A program made the translations under genes and the position numbers. From assembly GCF_000158955.1 (NCBI RefSeq), contig NZ_GG657757.1, positions 6,479,178 to 6,543,177 of the forward strand: 64,000 bases of DNA. The letters run 5' to 3'. This DNA is from Streptomyces viridochromogenes DSM 40736. GTDB lineage: Bacteria > Actinomycetota > Actinomycetes > Streptomycetales > Streptomycetaceae. The notes under the pieces are model-generated. The model ran no database searches. It was not told the DNA's origin and worked only from the letters and a program-made list of their open reading frames with translations. This document shows, in pieces, positions 48,337-56,975 of the stretch. The stretch's first letter is position 1. The number at the start of each line of letters is the position of its first letter.

Positions 48337-49116
48337 TCAGACGCGGCGCAGCACGGCCACCACCTTGCCGAGGATGGTCGCGTCGTCGCCCGGGATCGGC
48401 TCGTAGGCCGCGTTGTGCGGCAGGAGCCAGACATGGCCGTCCTCGCGCTTGAAGCGCTTGACGGTGGCTTCGCCGTCGAGCATGGCGGCCACGATGTCAC
48501 CGTTCTCGGCGACCGGCTGGCGGCGGACCGTGACCCAGTCGCCGTCACAGATCGCGGCCTCGATCATCGAGTCACCGACGACCTTCAGGACGAACAGCTC
48601 ACCGTCGCCGACGAGCTGGCGGGGGAGAGGGAAGACGTCCTCGACGGACTCCTCGGCGAGGATGGGGCCACCGGCGGCGATACGGCCGACCAGCGGGACG
48701 TACGAAGCGGCCGGCTTGCCCGCGGTGTCCGTGGGCTGCACCGAGGCGGCCTGGTCAGAACCGCGCACCTCGTACGCGCGCGGCCGGTGCGGGTCGCGGC
48801 GCAGGAAGCCCTTGCGCTCCAGTGCCATCAGCTGGTGTGCGACGGAGGAGGTGCTGGAGAGGCCGACGGCCTGGCCGATCTCACGCATCGACGGCGGGTA
48901 GCCACGCCGCTGCACGGAGTCCCTGATCACCTCGATCACACGGCGCTGGCGGTCGGTGAGTCCGGAGCTGTCCGCCCGGATGCCGGGAGGTCGGCCCGGC
49001 AGGGAGCGCTTTTGCCCCTCCGGGTTCGTGGCTTCGCTCATCGCATGCACCGGCTCCAGTCGGCCCTGGGAGCGGTCCTGGGCGGTGATGGCGGCACTGT
49101 CTGCGGTGGTGGTCAC
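48337..49116 (-). CDS. lexA: SOS repressor LexA
   Basis: A 259-aa self-cleaving repressor. The winged HTH is near residues 45-110 (LTDRQRRVIEVIRDSVQRRG, PPSMREIGQAVGLSSTSSVA). The Ala-Gly cleavage site is in VGRIAAGGPI. The catalytic Ser is in VVGDSMIEAAI and the Lys in GEATVKRF. The N-terminal 35-residue addition is usual in Streptomyces. GTG 49116 (VTTTADSAAI) follows GAGGGG; the open frame to 49263 would cross the promoter and LexA box. RecA filament triggers cleavage. Autoregulation is expected from the LexA box at 49177-49192. Confidence 0.96.
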   Translation of the reverse strand: MTTTADSAAITAQDRSQGRLEPVHAMSEATNPEGQKRSLPGRPPGIRADSSGLTDRQRRVIEVIRDSVQRRGYPPSMREIGQAVGLSSTSSVAHQLMALERKGFLRRDPHRPRAYEVRGSDQAASVQPTDTAGKPAASYVPLVGRIAAGGPILAEESVEDVFPLPRQLVGDGELFVLKVVGDSMIEAAICDGDWVTVRRQPVAENGDIVAAMLDGEATVKRFKREDGHVWLLPHNAAYEPIPGDDATILGKVVAVLRRV

Positions 49117-49149
49117 GTCGGCCCCTCTCGATGGTCTCCCTGCTGGACA

Positions 49150-49192
49150 ACGGTAGTTGCTTTCGAAAGGTTGCGCCAAACACACGTTCGAG
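49150..49192 (-). promoter_or_regulatory. lexA promoter with LexA box
   Basis: On the minus strand CTCGAACGTGTGTTTG (49192-49177) matches the actinobacterial LexA box (TCGAAC-N4-GTTTG). It overlaps a -35 TTGGCG (49179-49174); 18 bp further is TACCGT (49155-49150). The palindrome CTTTCGAAAG (49160-49169) sits between the two. Confidence 0.72.
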
Positions 49193-49585
49193 TGAAAAAT
49201 CGCGATTCGACTGACGCGATCATGTGTCCGGGTGTATTGGCTACCGCGCCGCCTGACGGGCAAAAGGGCCCATTGCTGTACTCTTCACCGCCGGGGTGAT
49301 CGCCTCGTGGACTGTTGTCCCAGTCTGCCATCCGGCATTCCCTTGCCTTGGGAGCAGCCCGCATCTGTGCGGGAGTCCCACGCCCCCTCCTCGCGGCGCC
49401 CACGGTATCTCCGCATGTGCCGTAGCGATACAGCTGTGCCCCGAACGGATGCGACGGGCGGGTCGTGGGGGCGCGAACGGCGGTGCGGCCCGGGTCGTAC
49501 GAGGTCGGCGCGGTCCGACCGGTCGCGTGTCACCTGCGCTGACGCGCGCGACGCGCGCATATGGCGTGGATGTATGAGCCAATCC
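49193..49585. other. Gap between the lexA and nrdR promoters without a recognisable gene
   Basis: In these 393 bp I see no conserved coding sequence. I looked for a cobalamin riboswitch, since nrdJ is B12-dependent, and did not recognise one. Short open frames on both strands have no ribosome site or family resemblance. Confidence 0.45.
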
Positions 49586-49629
49586 CCACATCTAGTGGTT
49601 GGATTGCATCGGCAGCCCACAAGTTGTGG
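49586..49629 (+). promoter_or_regulatory. Paired NrdR boxes upstream of nrdR-nrdJ
   Basis: CCACATCTAGTGG (49586-49598) and CCACAAGTTGTGG (49617-49629) are dyads whose centres are 31 bp apart (three DNA turns), the usual arrangement of NrdR sites. They precede a TATGCT -10-like box (49662-49667) and imply autoregulation of the operon by NrdR. Confidence 0.72.
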
Positions 49630-49738
49630 TCCCCCGGGTCTCCGCGCTCATGGTCATCGCCTATGCTTGGGGCTGCTTCGTGGGGCGCAAGAGGTCTCGC
49701 GAGGCTATTGAGTCTGCTGTGAGGAGGGTTGGGAGTTC

Positions 49739-50299
49739 ATGCACTGCCCCTTCTGCAGGCACCCCGACAGCCGCGTCGTCGACAGCCGTACGACCGACGA
49801 CGGCACGTCGATCCGCAGGCGCCGCCAGTGTCCGGACTGCTCCCGTCGTTTCACGACCGTGGAGACGTGTTCGCTGATGGTGGTCAAGCGGTCCGGAGTC
49901 ACCGAACCCTTCAGCCGCACCAAGATCATCAATGGTGTGCGCAAGGCGTGCCAGGGACGGCCCGTCACCGAGGACGCGCTCGCCCAGCTCGGCCAGCGGG
50001 TCGAGGAGGCGGTGCGGGCCACCGGAAGCGCCGAGCTGACCACCCACGACGTGGGGCTGGCCATACTCGGCCCGTTGCAGGAGCTCGATCTCGTCGCCTA
50101 CCTGCGATTCGCCTCCGTCTACCGGGCGTTCGACTCGCTCGAGGACTTCGAGGCGGCCATCGCGGAACTCAGGGAAGAGACGGGACGCCCCGAGGTGGAC
50201 GACGGCGACCGCGAGGACGCGGGGGCGGGGAGCCAGGAAGACGACCGCGGGCCCGGAGGGACGACACCGGTCCCCGAGCCCGCAGGCGCCGCCGACTGA
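49739..50299 (+). CDS. nrdR: Ribonucleotide reductase repressor NrdR
   Basis: A 186-aa regulator. The zinc ribbon is MHCPFCRHPDSRVVDSR and RRRQCPDCSRRFTTVE (four Cys). The ATP-cone follows (residues about 49-139, VVKRSGVTEPFSRTKIINGV), where ATP/dATP binding controls DNA binding. The last 40 residues are an acidic, low-complexity tail beyond the usual 150 aa. ATG 49739 follows GAGGAGGGTTGGGAG. It leads an operon with nrdJ 164 bp downstream. Confidence 0.96.
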   Translation: MHCPFCRHPDSRVVDSRTTDDGTSIRRRRQCPDCSRRFTTVETCSLMVVKRSGVTEPFSRTKIINGVRKACQGRPVTEDALAQLGQRVEEAVRATGSAELTTHDVGLAILGPLQELDLVAYLRFASVYRAFDSLEDFEAAIAELREETGRPEVDDGDREDAGAGSQEDDRGPGGTTPVPEPAGAAD

Positions 50300-50360
50300 C
50301 CGGCGGGCCGGACCCGGAAGCCAGCTCCGGGCCCGGCCGGGCGGCGGCGATGTGAAGACC

Positions 50361-50393
50361 TGTTGCGGGCTGTGTGAGTGGATGCCCGCAACA
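50361..50393 (+). promoter_or_regulatory. Hairpin between nrdR and nrdJ
   Basis: TGTTGCGGGC and GCCCGCAACA form a perfect 10-bp stem with a 13-nt loop in the 164-bp intergenic space. It may be a processing site, attenuator or partial terminator that sets the NrdR:NrdJ ratio. Confidence 0.55.
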
Positions 50394-50463
50394 CCAGACA
50401 GAACACCGTGCCACGGGAACAACGGGGCACTTCAGGGCGTTTTCGCCCGTACAGGGAGGCGGC

Positions 50464-53343
50464 ATGACAGAGACGGCGAGCGGTCCGGCACGGAGTTCCC
50501 GCGCCAAGGGCACCAAGGCGAGCAAGGGCCTGCGTATCGAGCGCATCCACACCACCCCGGGGGTCCACCCCTACGACGAGGTGGCGTGGGAGAGCCGTGA
50601 CGTCGTCATGACCAACTGGCGCGACGGCTCGGTCAACTTCGAGCAGCGCGGCGTGGAGTTCCCCGACTTCTGGTCGGTGAACGCGGTCAACATCGTCACC
50701 AGCAAGTACTTCCGCGGTGCCGTCGGCACACCGCAGCGCGAGACCAGCCTCAAGCAGCTGATCGACCGCATCGTGAAGACGTACCGGAAGGCCGGCGAGG
50801 ACCACAAGTACTTCGCCTCGCCCGCCGACGCCGAGATCTTCGAGCACGAGCTGGCGTACGCCCTCCTGCACCAGGTCTTCAGCTTCAACAGCCCTGTCTG
50901 GTTCAACGTCGGCACGGCCCAGCCCCAGCAGGTCTCCGCCTGCTTCATCCTGTCCGTCGACGACTCCATGGAGTCGATCCTCGACTGGTACAAGGAAGAG
51001 GGCATGATCTTCAAGGGCGGCTCCGGCGCCGGCCTGAACCTCTCCCGGATCCGCTCCTCCAAGGAGCTGCTCTCCTCCGGCGGCAACGCCTCAGGCCCGG
51101 TCTCCTTCATGCGCGGTGCCGACGCCTCCGCAGGAACGATCAAGTCCGGTGGCGCCACCCGCCGTGCCGCCAAGATGGTCGTCCTCGACGTGGACCACCC
51201 GGACATCGAGGACTTCATCGAGACCAAGGTCAAGGAAGAGGAGAAGATCCGCGTCCTGCGCGACGCGGGCTACGACATGGACCTGGGCGGCGACGACATC
51301 ACGTCCGTCCAGTACCAGAACGCCAACAACTCGGTCCGTGTGAACGACGAGTTCATGAAGGCTGTCGAGCAGGGCGGCCAGTTCGGGCTGCGCGGCCGGA
51401 TGACCGGCGAGGTCATCGAGGAGGTCGACGCCAAGTCGCTCTTCCGCAAGATCGCCGAGGCCGCCTGGGCCTGCGCCGACCCCGGCATCCAGTACGACGA
51501 CACGATCAACGGCTGGCACACCTGCCCCGAGTCCGGCCGGATCACCGCGTCGAACCCGTGCAGCGAGTACATGCACCTGGACAACACGTCCTGCAACCTC
51601 GCCTCGCTCAACCTGATGAAGTTCCTCAAGGACGACGGCAAGGGCAACCAGTCCTTCGAGGCCGAGCGCTTCCAGAAGGTCGTCGAGCTGGTCATCACCG
51701 CGATGGACATCTCGATCTGCTTCGCCGACTTCCCGACGCAGAAGATCGGTGAGAACACCCGCGCGTTCCGCCAGCTGGGCATCGGCTACGCCAACCTGGG
51801 CGCCCTGCTGATGGCCACCGGCCACGCCTACGACTCCGACGGTGGCCGCGCCCTCGCCGGCGCCATCACCTCCCTGATGACGGGTACGGCCTACCGCCGC
51901 TCCTCCGAACTCGCGGCGGTCGTCGGCCCGTACGACGGCTACGCCCGCAACGCCGACGCCCACAAGCGCGTCATGAAGCAGCACTTCGACGCCAACGACA
52001 AGGCCGTCCGCATGGACGACCTGGACACCCCCGTCTGGGCCGCCGCCAGCGAGGCCTGGCAGGACGTGGTGCGTCTCGGTGAGAAGAACGGTTTCCGTAA
52101 CTCCCAGGCGTCCGTGCTCGCGCCGACCGGCACCATCGGCCTCGCGATGTCCTGCGACACCACCGGTGTCGAGCCCGACCTCGCGCTGGTCAAGTTCAAG
52201 AAGCTGGTCGGCGGCGGCTCGATGCAGATCGTCAACGGCACCGTCCCGCAGGCCCTGCGCCGTCTGGGCTACCTCGAAGAGCAGAACGAGGCGATCGTCG
52301 CCCACATCGCCGAGCACGGCAACGTGATCGACGCCCCGGGCCTCAAGCCCGAGCACTACGAGGTGTTCGACTGCGCCATGGGCGAGCGGGCCATCTCCCC
52401 GATGGGCCACGTCCGCATGATGGCCGCGATCCAGCCGTGGATCTCCGGCGCCATCTCCAAGACGGTCAACATGCCGGAGTCGGCGACCGTCGAGGAGGTC
52501 GAGGAGATCTACTTCGAGGCCTGGAAGCTGGGCGTCAAGGCGCTCGCGATCTACCGCGACAACTGCAAGGTCGGCCAGCCGCTCTCCGCCAAGAAGAAGG
52601 AGGAGGAGAAGGCCGAGGAGCCCGCGGTCGTCGAGACCAAGGTCGAGAAGGTCGTCGAGTACCGCCCGGTCCGCAAGCGCCTCCCGAAGGGACGTCCCGG
52701 CATCACCACGTCCTTCACCGTCGGCGGCGCCGAGGGCTACATGACGGCCAACTCCTACCCGGACGACGGTCTCGGTGAGGTCTTCCTGAAGATGTCCAAG
52801 CAGGGCTCGACCCTCGCGGGCATGATGGACGCCTTCTCCATCGCGGTCTCCGTGGGCCTCCAGTACGGCGTCCCCCTGGAGACGTACGTCTCGAAGTTCA
52901 CGAACATGCGCTTCGAGCCCGCCGGCATGACGGACGACCCGGACGTGCGGATGGCGCAGTCGATCGTCGACTACATCTTCCGCCGCCTGGCGCTGGACTT
53001 CCTGCCCTTCGAGACCCGCTCCGCGCTCGGCATCCACTCCGCCGAGGAGCGCCAGCGCCACCTGGAGACCGGTTCGTACGAGCCGTCCGAGGACGAGGTC
53101 GACGTCGAGGGCCTGGCCCAGTCGGCGCCCCGGGCGCAGGAGCTGAAGGCCCTCACCAGGCCTCAGGACGACGAGGCGGCCAAGCCCGCCCCGCAGCAGG
53201 CCCACACCAGTGCCGAACTGGTCGAGATGCAGCTGGGCATCCAGGCCGACGCCCCGCTGTGCTTCTCCTGCGGTACGAAGATGCAGCGCGCCGGTTCCTG
53301 CTACATCTGCGAGGGCTGCGGCTCGACGAGCGGCTGCAGCTGA
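50464..53343 (+). CDS. nrdJ: Class II (adenosylcobalamin-dependent) ribonucleotide reductase
   Basis: A 959-aa oxygen-independent reductase making deoxyribonucleotides with coenzyme B12. The N-terminal substrate-site Cys is in QQVSACFILSVDDSMES. The thiyl-radical region is SNPCSEYMHLDNTSCNLASL. Phosphate and barrel motifs are SVLAPTGTIGLAMSCDTTGV and PDLALVKFKKLVGGG. A Lys/Glu-rich linker (about 705-740) precedes the C-terminal domain, which ends with a Cys cluster, CFSCGTKMQRAGSCYICEGC. ATG 50464 follows GGGAGGCGGC; an upstream in-frame codon at 50374 lies in the intergenic hairpin. A perfect terminator follows. Confidence 0.97.
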   Translation: MTETASGPARSSRAKGTKASKGLRIERIHTTPGVHPYDEVAWESRDVVMTNWRDGSVNFEQRGVEFPDFWSVNAVNIVTSKYFRGAVGTPQRETSLKQLIDRIVKTYRKAGEDHKYFASPADAEIFEHELAYALLHQVFSFNSPVWFNVGTAQPQQVSACFILSVDDSMESILDWYKEEGMIFKGGSGAGLNLSRIRSSKELLSSGGNASGPVSFMRGADASAGTIKSGGATRRAAKMVVLDVDHPDIEDFIETKVKEEEKIRVLRDAGYDMDLGGDDITSVQYQNANNSVRVNDEFMKAVEQGGQFGLRGRMTGEVIEEVDAKSLFRKIAEAAWACADPGIQYDDTINGWHTCPESGRITASNPCSEYMHLDNTSCNLASLNLMKFLKDDGKGNQSFEAERFQKVVELVITAMDISICFADFPTQKIGENTRAFRQLGIGYANLGALLMATGHAYDSDGGRALAGAITSLMTGTAYRRSSELAAVVGPYDGYARNADAHKRVMKQHFDANDKAVRMDDLDTPVWAAASEAWQDVVRLGEKNGFRNSQASVLAPTGTIGLAMSCDTTGVEPDLALVKFKKLVGGGSMQIVNGTVPQALRRLGYLEEQNEAIVAHIAEHGNVIDAPGLKPEHYEVFDCAMGERAISPMGHVRMMAAIQPWISGAISKTVNMPESATVEEVEEIYFEAWKLGVKALAIYRDNCKVGQPLSAKKKEEEKAEEPAVVETKVEKVVEYRPVRKRLPKGRPGITTSFTVGGAEGYMTANSYPDDGLGEVFLKMSKQGSTLAGMMDAFSIAVSVGLQYGVPLETYVSKFTNMRFEPAGMTDDPDVRMAQSIVDYIFRRLALDFLPFETRSALGIHSAEERQRHLETGSYEPSEDEVDVEGLAQSAPRAQELKALTRPQDDEAAKPAPQQAHTSAELVEMQLGIQADAPLCFSCGTKMQRAGSCYICEGCGSTSGCS

Positions 53344-53367
53344 CGCCGGTCACCTGAACCGATGACA

Positions 53368-53397
53368 GAGGGGCACCACCTTCGGGTGGTGCCCCTC
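53368..53397. terminator. Hairpin terminator shared by nrdJ and the TerD-like gene
   Basis: GAGGGGCACCACC (53368-53380), TTCG loop and the perfect complement (53385-53397), then TTGT. It lies 25 bp after nrdJ and 35 bp from the convergent gene's stop, so it acts both ways. Confidence 0.92.
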
Positions 53398-53432
53398 TTG
53401 TCCTTCACATCCTGTCGTTCAGAGCCCAGGGC

Positions 53433-53966
53433 TCATGGACGGTGTGCCGCGCCCATCGTCCGGGCGAAGTCCACCGGGTCGCCCTCGAAGCCCCGGAGGC
53501 CGGGGCGGAACTCCCACGGGCCGGAGCCGTCCCGGACGAACTCCGCCACCGTCGCGGCGGTGGCCCCGAGGACACCGCCGAAGTCGTCCTCCGTCAGGAC
53601 CGTGTACCCCTCGCGGATACGCAGGCCGGGATTGGCCACGCTGACGAAGGTGCGTTCCGCAGGGCGCTGCTGGATGACGACACCGACCACCACGCGCGCG
53701 TACCGGCTGTCGAGCCGTTCGAGTTCGAGCGTCATGACCTCGTCGTAGCCGAAGCCCTGGCCGTCCTTGCTGTCCCGGTTGAGATAGATGGTGCCGTCGG
53801 GGGAGCGGCTGTCGAAGTGCACCACATAGGTGGGGTCGCCGTACGGATCGTCCGCCGGATAGGTCGCCGCGACGAGGTCCAGATCGGTGGACGGCTGCCC
53901 CGCCGGACTGGGATCCCACCGCATCGCGATCTCGACCTTGCGAAGCCCCTTGTTGAGCCCGTCCAC
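53433..53966 (-). CDS. TerD-family Ca2+-binding stress protein
   Basis: A 177-aa TerD-fold protein. KVEIAMRWDPSPAGQPSTDLDLVAATY is the N-terminal strand with calcium-ligand Asp residues. DGTIYLNRDSKDGQGFGYDEV and the end ATVAEFVRDGSGPWEFRPG are close to Streptomyces calcium-homeostasis TerD proteins. GTG 53966 follows AAGGGGA. It is convergent with nrdJ. The exact role (tellurite and other stress resistance, development) is not defined by sequence. Confidence 0.85.
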   Translation of the reverse strand: MDGLNKGLRKVEIAMRWDPSPAGQPSTDLDLVAATYPADDPYGDPTYVVHFDSRSPDGTIYLNRDSKDGQGFGYDEVMTLELERLDSRYARVVVGVVIQQRPAERTFVSVANPGLRIREGYTVLTEDDFGGVLGATAATVAEFVRDGSGPWEFRPGLRGFEGDPVDFARTMGAAHRP

Positions 53967-54119
53967 TGCTGTCCCCTTCCCCGTACCGACCGCCCGTTCG
54001 CCCCAACTGCCTGGCGCTCACGACTGTTTGTCCATCCTGCCACGCGTACGCGTGCGCGTGCCGGAGAGCGGTCCAGTCGAGAGTGACCGACGCCACGCTC
54101 CTGGCCTTACCATGGCGCG

Positions 54120-54725
54120 GTGCTGGTCAAGTGGATTCGCTGCACCGTGGTGGACCGCCGCGGGTTCGAGCGGGGGCAGCGGAAGTGGGCGGGGCTTCTG
54201 GGGGAGCCGGGGTTTCGGGGACAGGGGGGTGGCTGGAGCCGGGGGCGGCAGGACGTGGCGCACATCTTCGCGTTCTGGGAGAGCCGTGCCTTCTACGACT
54301 CCTTCATGGCGCGGTCCCACGACCGGCTCGCGTCGGCGCAGTCGGGCACGTTCAAGGACGCCCAGGTCAGGCTGTTCGACTACCGCTTCGACGTGAAGAC
54401 CGGCTTCGAACCGCGCTTCACGGACGCGGACCTGCTGCGCGTGGCGCTCTGTCGTGTCCATGAGGAGCGGGCCGAGCACTTCGTGCTGATGCAGGAGAAG
54501 GTGTGGAACCCGGCGATGGCCGGCTCGCCCGGCATGGTGCGCGGGCTCTTCGGCGAGGCGCCCGGGTGTGAGTACCTGGTGTTGTCGATGTGGCGGTCGG
54601 CCGCCGAGCACGGCAAGTACCGTACCGAACGCGTGGAGCGGCTTGCCCTGAGAGCCCAGACGGAGGCGGACGTGGCGGCGCTCACCGGGGACGTCGTGGA
54701 CATGGAGCCGAGCTGGACGGTGTGA
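54120..54725 (+). CDS. DUF4937-type protein (YdbC-like)
   Basis: A 201-aa protein. MLVKWIRCTVVDRRGFERGQ and HIFAFWESRAFYDSFMARSH are like the dimeric alpha/beta-barrel proteins of the DUF4937/YdbC group, apparently in two tandem halves (the second begins near residue 100, LCRVHEERAEHFVLMQEKVW). No catalytic motif is evident and the function is unknown. GTG 54120 follows TACCAT by 6-7 nt (leaderless type). Confidence 0.75.
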   Translation: MLVKWIRCTVVDRRGFERGQRKWAGLLGEPGFRGQGGGWSRGRQDVAHIFAFWESRAFYDSFMARSHDRLASAQSGTFKDAQVRLFDYRFDVKTGFEPRFTDADLLRVALCRVHEERAEHFVLMQEKVWNPAMAGSPGMVRGLFGEAPGCEYLVLSMWRSAAEHGKYRTERVERLALRAQTEADVAALTGDVVDMEPSWTV

Positions 54726-54864
54726 CGCGGGCGGGCTTGGAAGAGCGGATTCCGGTTGGTGAGCGTGCGACCGGTGTGATCTGTGGTGCGGAATCTGTGT
54801 GACCTACGCTGTATGGGGGCGGTACGAGTGCTCGACGGGCCCTCACTCGATCTAGGGTTTCGGC

Positions 54865-55524
54865 ATGGCACGACCACGGCGCATCGTCCTTGTCCGGCAC
54901 GGCGAGTCAACGGGCAATGTTGATGACTCCGTGTACGAGCGTGAACCCGACCACGCCCTCGCGTTGACCGAGCGGGGCCGACGGCAGGCGGAGGCGACCG
55001 GCGAGCGGTTGCGCGCGCTGTTCGGCGGTGAACGCGTCAGCGTGTACGTCTCCCCCTACCGCCGCACGCACGAGACGCTGCGGGCCTTCCACCTCGACAC
55101 CGGCCTCATACGCGTGCGCGAGGAGCCCCGGCTGCGCGAGCAGGACTGGGGCAACTGGCAGGACCGCGACGACGTCCGCCTCCAGAAGACCTACCGTGAC
55201 GCGTACGGTCACTTCTTCTACCGCTTCGCCCAGGGGGAGTCCGGCGCCGACGTCTACGACCGGGTCGGCGGCTTCCTGGAGAGCCTGTTCCGCAGTTTCG
55301 AGGACCCCGACCACCCGCCGAACGTCCTCATCGTGACTCACGGGCTGGCCATGCGGCTGTTCTGCATGCGGTGGTTCCACTGGACGGTCGCGGAGTTCGA
55401 GTCGCTGTCGAACCCAGGGAACGGCGAGGTGCGGATGCTCGTTCTGGGAGACGACGGCAAGTACACCCTCGACCGGCCGTTCGACCGCTGGCGAGATCCC
55501 GAGCCGTACGGGATCTCCGGATAG
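54865..55524 (+). CDS. Histidine phosphatase family protein
   Basis: A 219-aa member of the phosphoglycerate-mutase-like superfamily. The catalytic loop is LVRHGESTGN (phospho-His at residue 12), Arg in SPYRRTHET, and the second His in VTHGLAMRLFCMRW. The preserved region LREQDWGNWQ is found in this actinobacterial group. ATG 54865 has TAGGGT 6 nt upstream (leaderless). The substrate is unknown. The next gene starts 12 bp downstream. Confidence 0.9.
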   Translation: MARPRRIVLVRHGESTGNVDDSVYEREPDHALALTERGRRQAEATGERLRALFGGERVSVYVSPYRRTHETLRAFHLDTGLIRVREEPRLREQDWGNWQDRDDVRLQKTYRDAYGHFFYRFAQGESGADVYDRVGGFLESLFRSFEDPDHPPNVLIVTHGLAMRLFCMRWFHWTVAEFESLSNPGNGEVRMLVLGDDGKYTLDRPFDRWRDPEPYGISG

Positions 55525-55536
55525 AGTGGCAGGGCG

Positions 55537-56442
55537 ATGACCGCTGACTCCTCCTCCGTCGGGCGCCTGGACCGCGCCCTGGCCTGCCTGCGCGGACTGT
55601 CCGTCGGGGACGCCCTGGGCTCCCAGTACTTCGTGCCGGTGAACTACCCGCTGCTGAAGCGCCACGAGGTGCCGTCCGGGCCCTGGCAGTGGACCGACGA
55701 CACGGAGATGGCCGGATCCGTCGTCGCCGTCCTGGCCACTCACCACCGCATCGACCAGGACGCCCTGGCCCACTCCTTCGCGGAACACCACGACTTCGAC
55801 CGGGGCTACGGTCCTGCGGTCAACCGCCTCCTGCGCCTCGTCCGGGAGGGCGGCGACTGGCGCGAGCTCGCCGCCGCCCTCTTCAACGGGCAGGGCTCCT
55901 GGGGCAACGGCGCGGCGATGCGGATCGCCCCGCTGGGTGCCTGGTACGCCGACGACCCGGAGCAGGCGACCCACCAGGCGGAGATCTCCGCCTACACCAC
56001 CCACCAGCACCGCGAGGCCGTCGTCGGCGCCATGGCCGTCGCTGCGGCCACCGCGTTCGCCGCCGCCCCCGGCGGGCCGCCCCGCGCCGAGGAACTCCTC
56101 GACGGAGTCATCGAACTGGTGCCGAAGAGCGCGGTCGGCGCGGGACTGCGACGGGCCAGGGACATGCTCGACTACGGCGACGCGGCCACCGTCGCGGCGG
56201 TCCTGGGGTGCGGGCGGCGGACGACCGCCCATGACACCGTGCCCTTCGCCCTCTGGTCGGCAGCGAGGAACCTCGGTGACTACGAGCGGGGGTTCTGGAC
56301 GACCGCCCAGGTCGGCGGGGATGTCGACACCACCTGCGCCATCGTGGGCGGTGTGATCGCCTCGGGGAAGGCGGGGGCGCCCCCTGTCGAGTGGGTGCGG
56401 CGGACGGAGCCGCTGCCGGACTGGGTGCCTGTGTCGGTCTGA
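55537..56442 (+). CDS. ADP-ribosylglycohydrolase family protein
   Basis: A 301-aa DraG/ARH-like hydrolase that removes ADP-ribose from targets. Metal and active-site motifs are RGLSVGDALGSQYF, WTDDTEMAGSVV (TDDTxM), GSWGNGAAMRIAPLG and GGDVDTTCAIVGGVIAS (GGDxDT). ATG 55537 has TAGAGT about 8 nt upstream; it is 12 bp after the phosphatase gene. The target protein or small molecule is unknown. Confidence 0.9.
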   Translation: MTADSSSVGRLDRALACLRGLSVGDALGSQYFVPVNYPLLKRHEVPSGPWQWTDDTEMAGSVVAVLATHHRIDQDALAHSFAEHHDFDRGYGPAVNRLLRLVREGGDWRELAAALFNGQGSWGNGAAMRIAPLGAWYADDPEQATHQAEISAYTTHQHREAVVGAMAVAAATAFAAAPGGPPRAEELLDGVIELVPKSAVGAGLRRARDMLDYGDAATVAAVLGCGRRTTAHDTVPFALWSAARNLGDYERGFWTTAQVGGDVDTTCAIVGGVIASGKAGAPPVEWVRRTEPLPDWVPVSV

Positions 56443-56458
56443 CGGTCGGGACTCGCCG

Positions 56459-56553
56459 GTGCGGCGGGAGTTTCCCCGTGCGGCGGGAGTTTCCCTGTGC
56501 GGCGGGAGTATCCGTGTGCGGCGGGAGTATCCGTGTGCTGCGGGAGCCCGGCG
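56459..56553. repeat. 19-bp tandem repeats downstream of the ADP-ribosylglycohydrolase gene
   Basis: Four units (GTGCGGCGGGAGTTTCCC plus C, period 19: 56459, 56478, 56497, 56516) and a partial fifth (56535) start 17 bp after the stop. A weaker echo (CCTGCGC...GGAA type) continues to about 56670. Confidence 0.85.
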
Positions 56554-56975
56554 GCGCTGGCGGATTCTCCCCGCACCGGCGAAACTTCCTGCGCTTTGGA
56601 CACTCCCTTGCGCGACGGGAACCTTCCTGCGCCCCGGAAACTCTCCGTGCGCTTCAGGAACTCTCCGTGATCGGCCGCCCGTTGTCATGACATCCGCTGT
56701 GCGCGCCGTGAGGTCGCACGTGCTGGAGTACCCGCTGGTGAGCGCGTGAGAAGGGGGTGGTCATGGAGGTCCTGCTCACTGTACTGATCCACTGGTGGGG
56801 CGCGTTCCTGCGTCACGTGGGACGCACGCGGGCGGCCGGACCGCTGCCCTCATCGTCCGTCCCCCGGGCACGGTCCGGACGCCCGCGGCCGGTGGCGGAC
56901 CGGCCCGTCAGTCGTCGGCAGGCCTGTGTGGAGCTCGCCGACGAGCCGCCGGAGCCGGCTCGCCCTGTCCGTTCG
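56554..56975. other. Gap before the MFS gene without a supported gene
   Basis: No protein family is recognised. A plus-strand frame from ATG 56763 (MEVLLTVLIHWWGAF) has AAGGGGGTGG upstream. It never stops before running antisense through the whole transporter gene, so I do not call it. Confidence 0.45.

Noticed and set aside
49318..49345. Minus-strand GGGAAT as a SigR promoter for lexA
   Set aside because: There is no GTT at 18-19 bp spacing and it lies over 150 bp from the lexA -10.
49193..49738. Cobalamin riboswitch before nrdRJ
   Set aside because: I looked for a B12-box-like conserved core and saw none; NrdR boxes explain the region.
56763..56975. Small plus-strand frame starting MEVLLTVLIHWWGAF with a good ribosome site
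   Set aside because: It has no stop before running antisense through the entire MFS gene, and there is no family resemblance.
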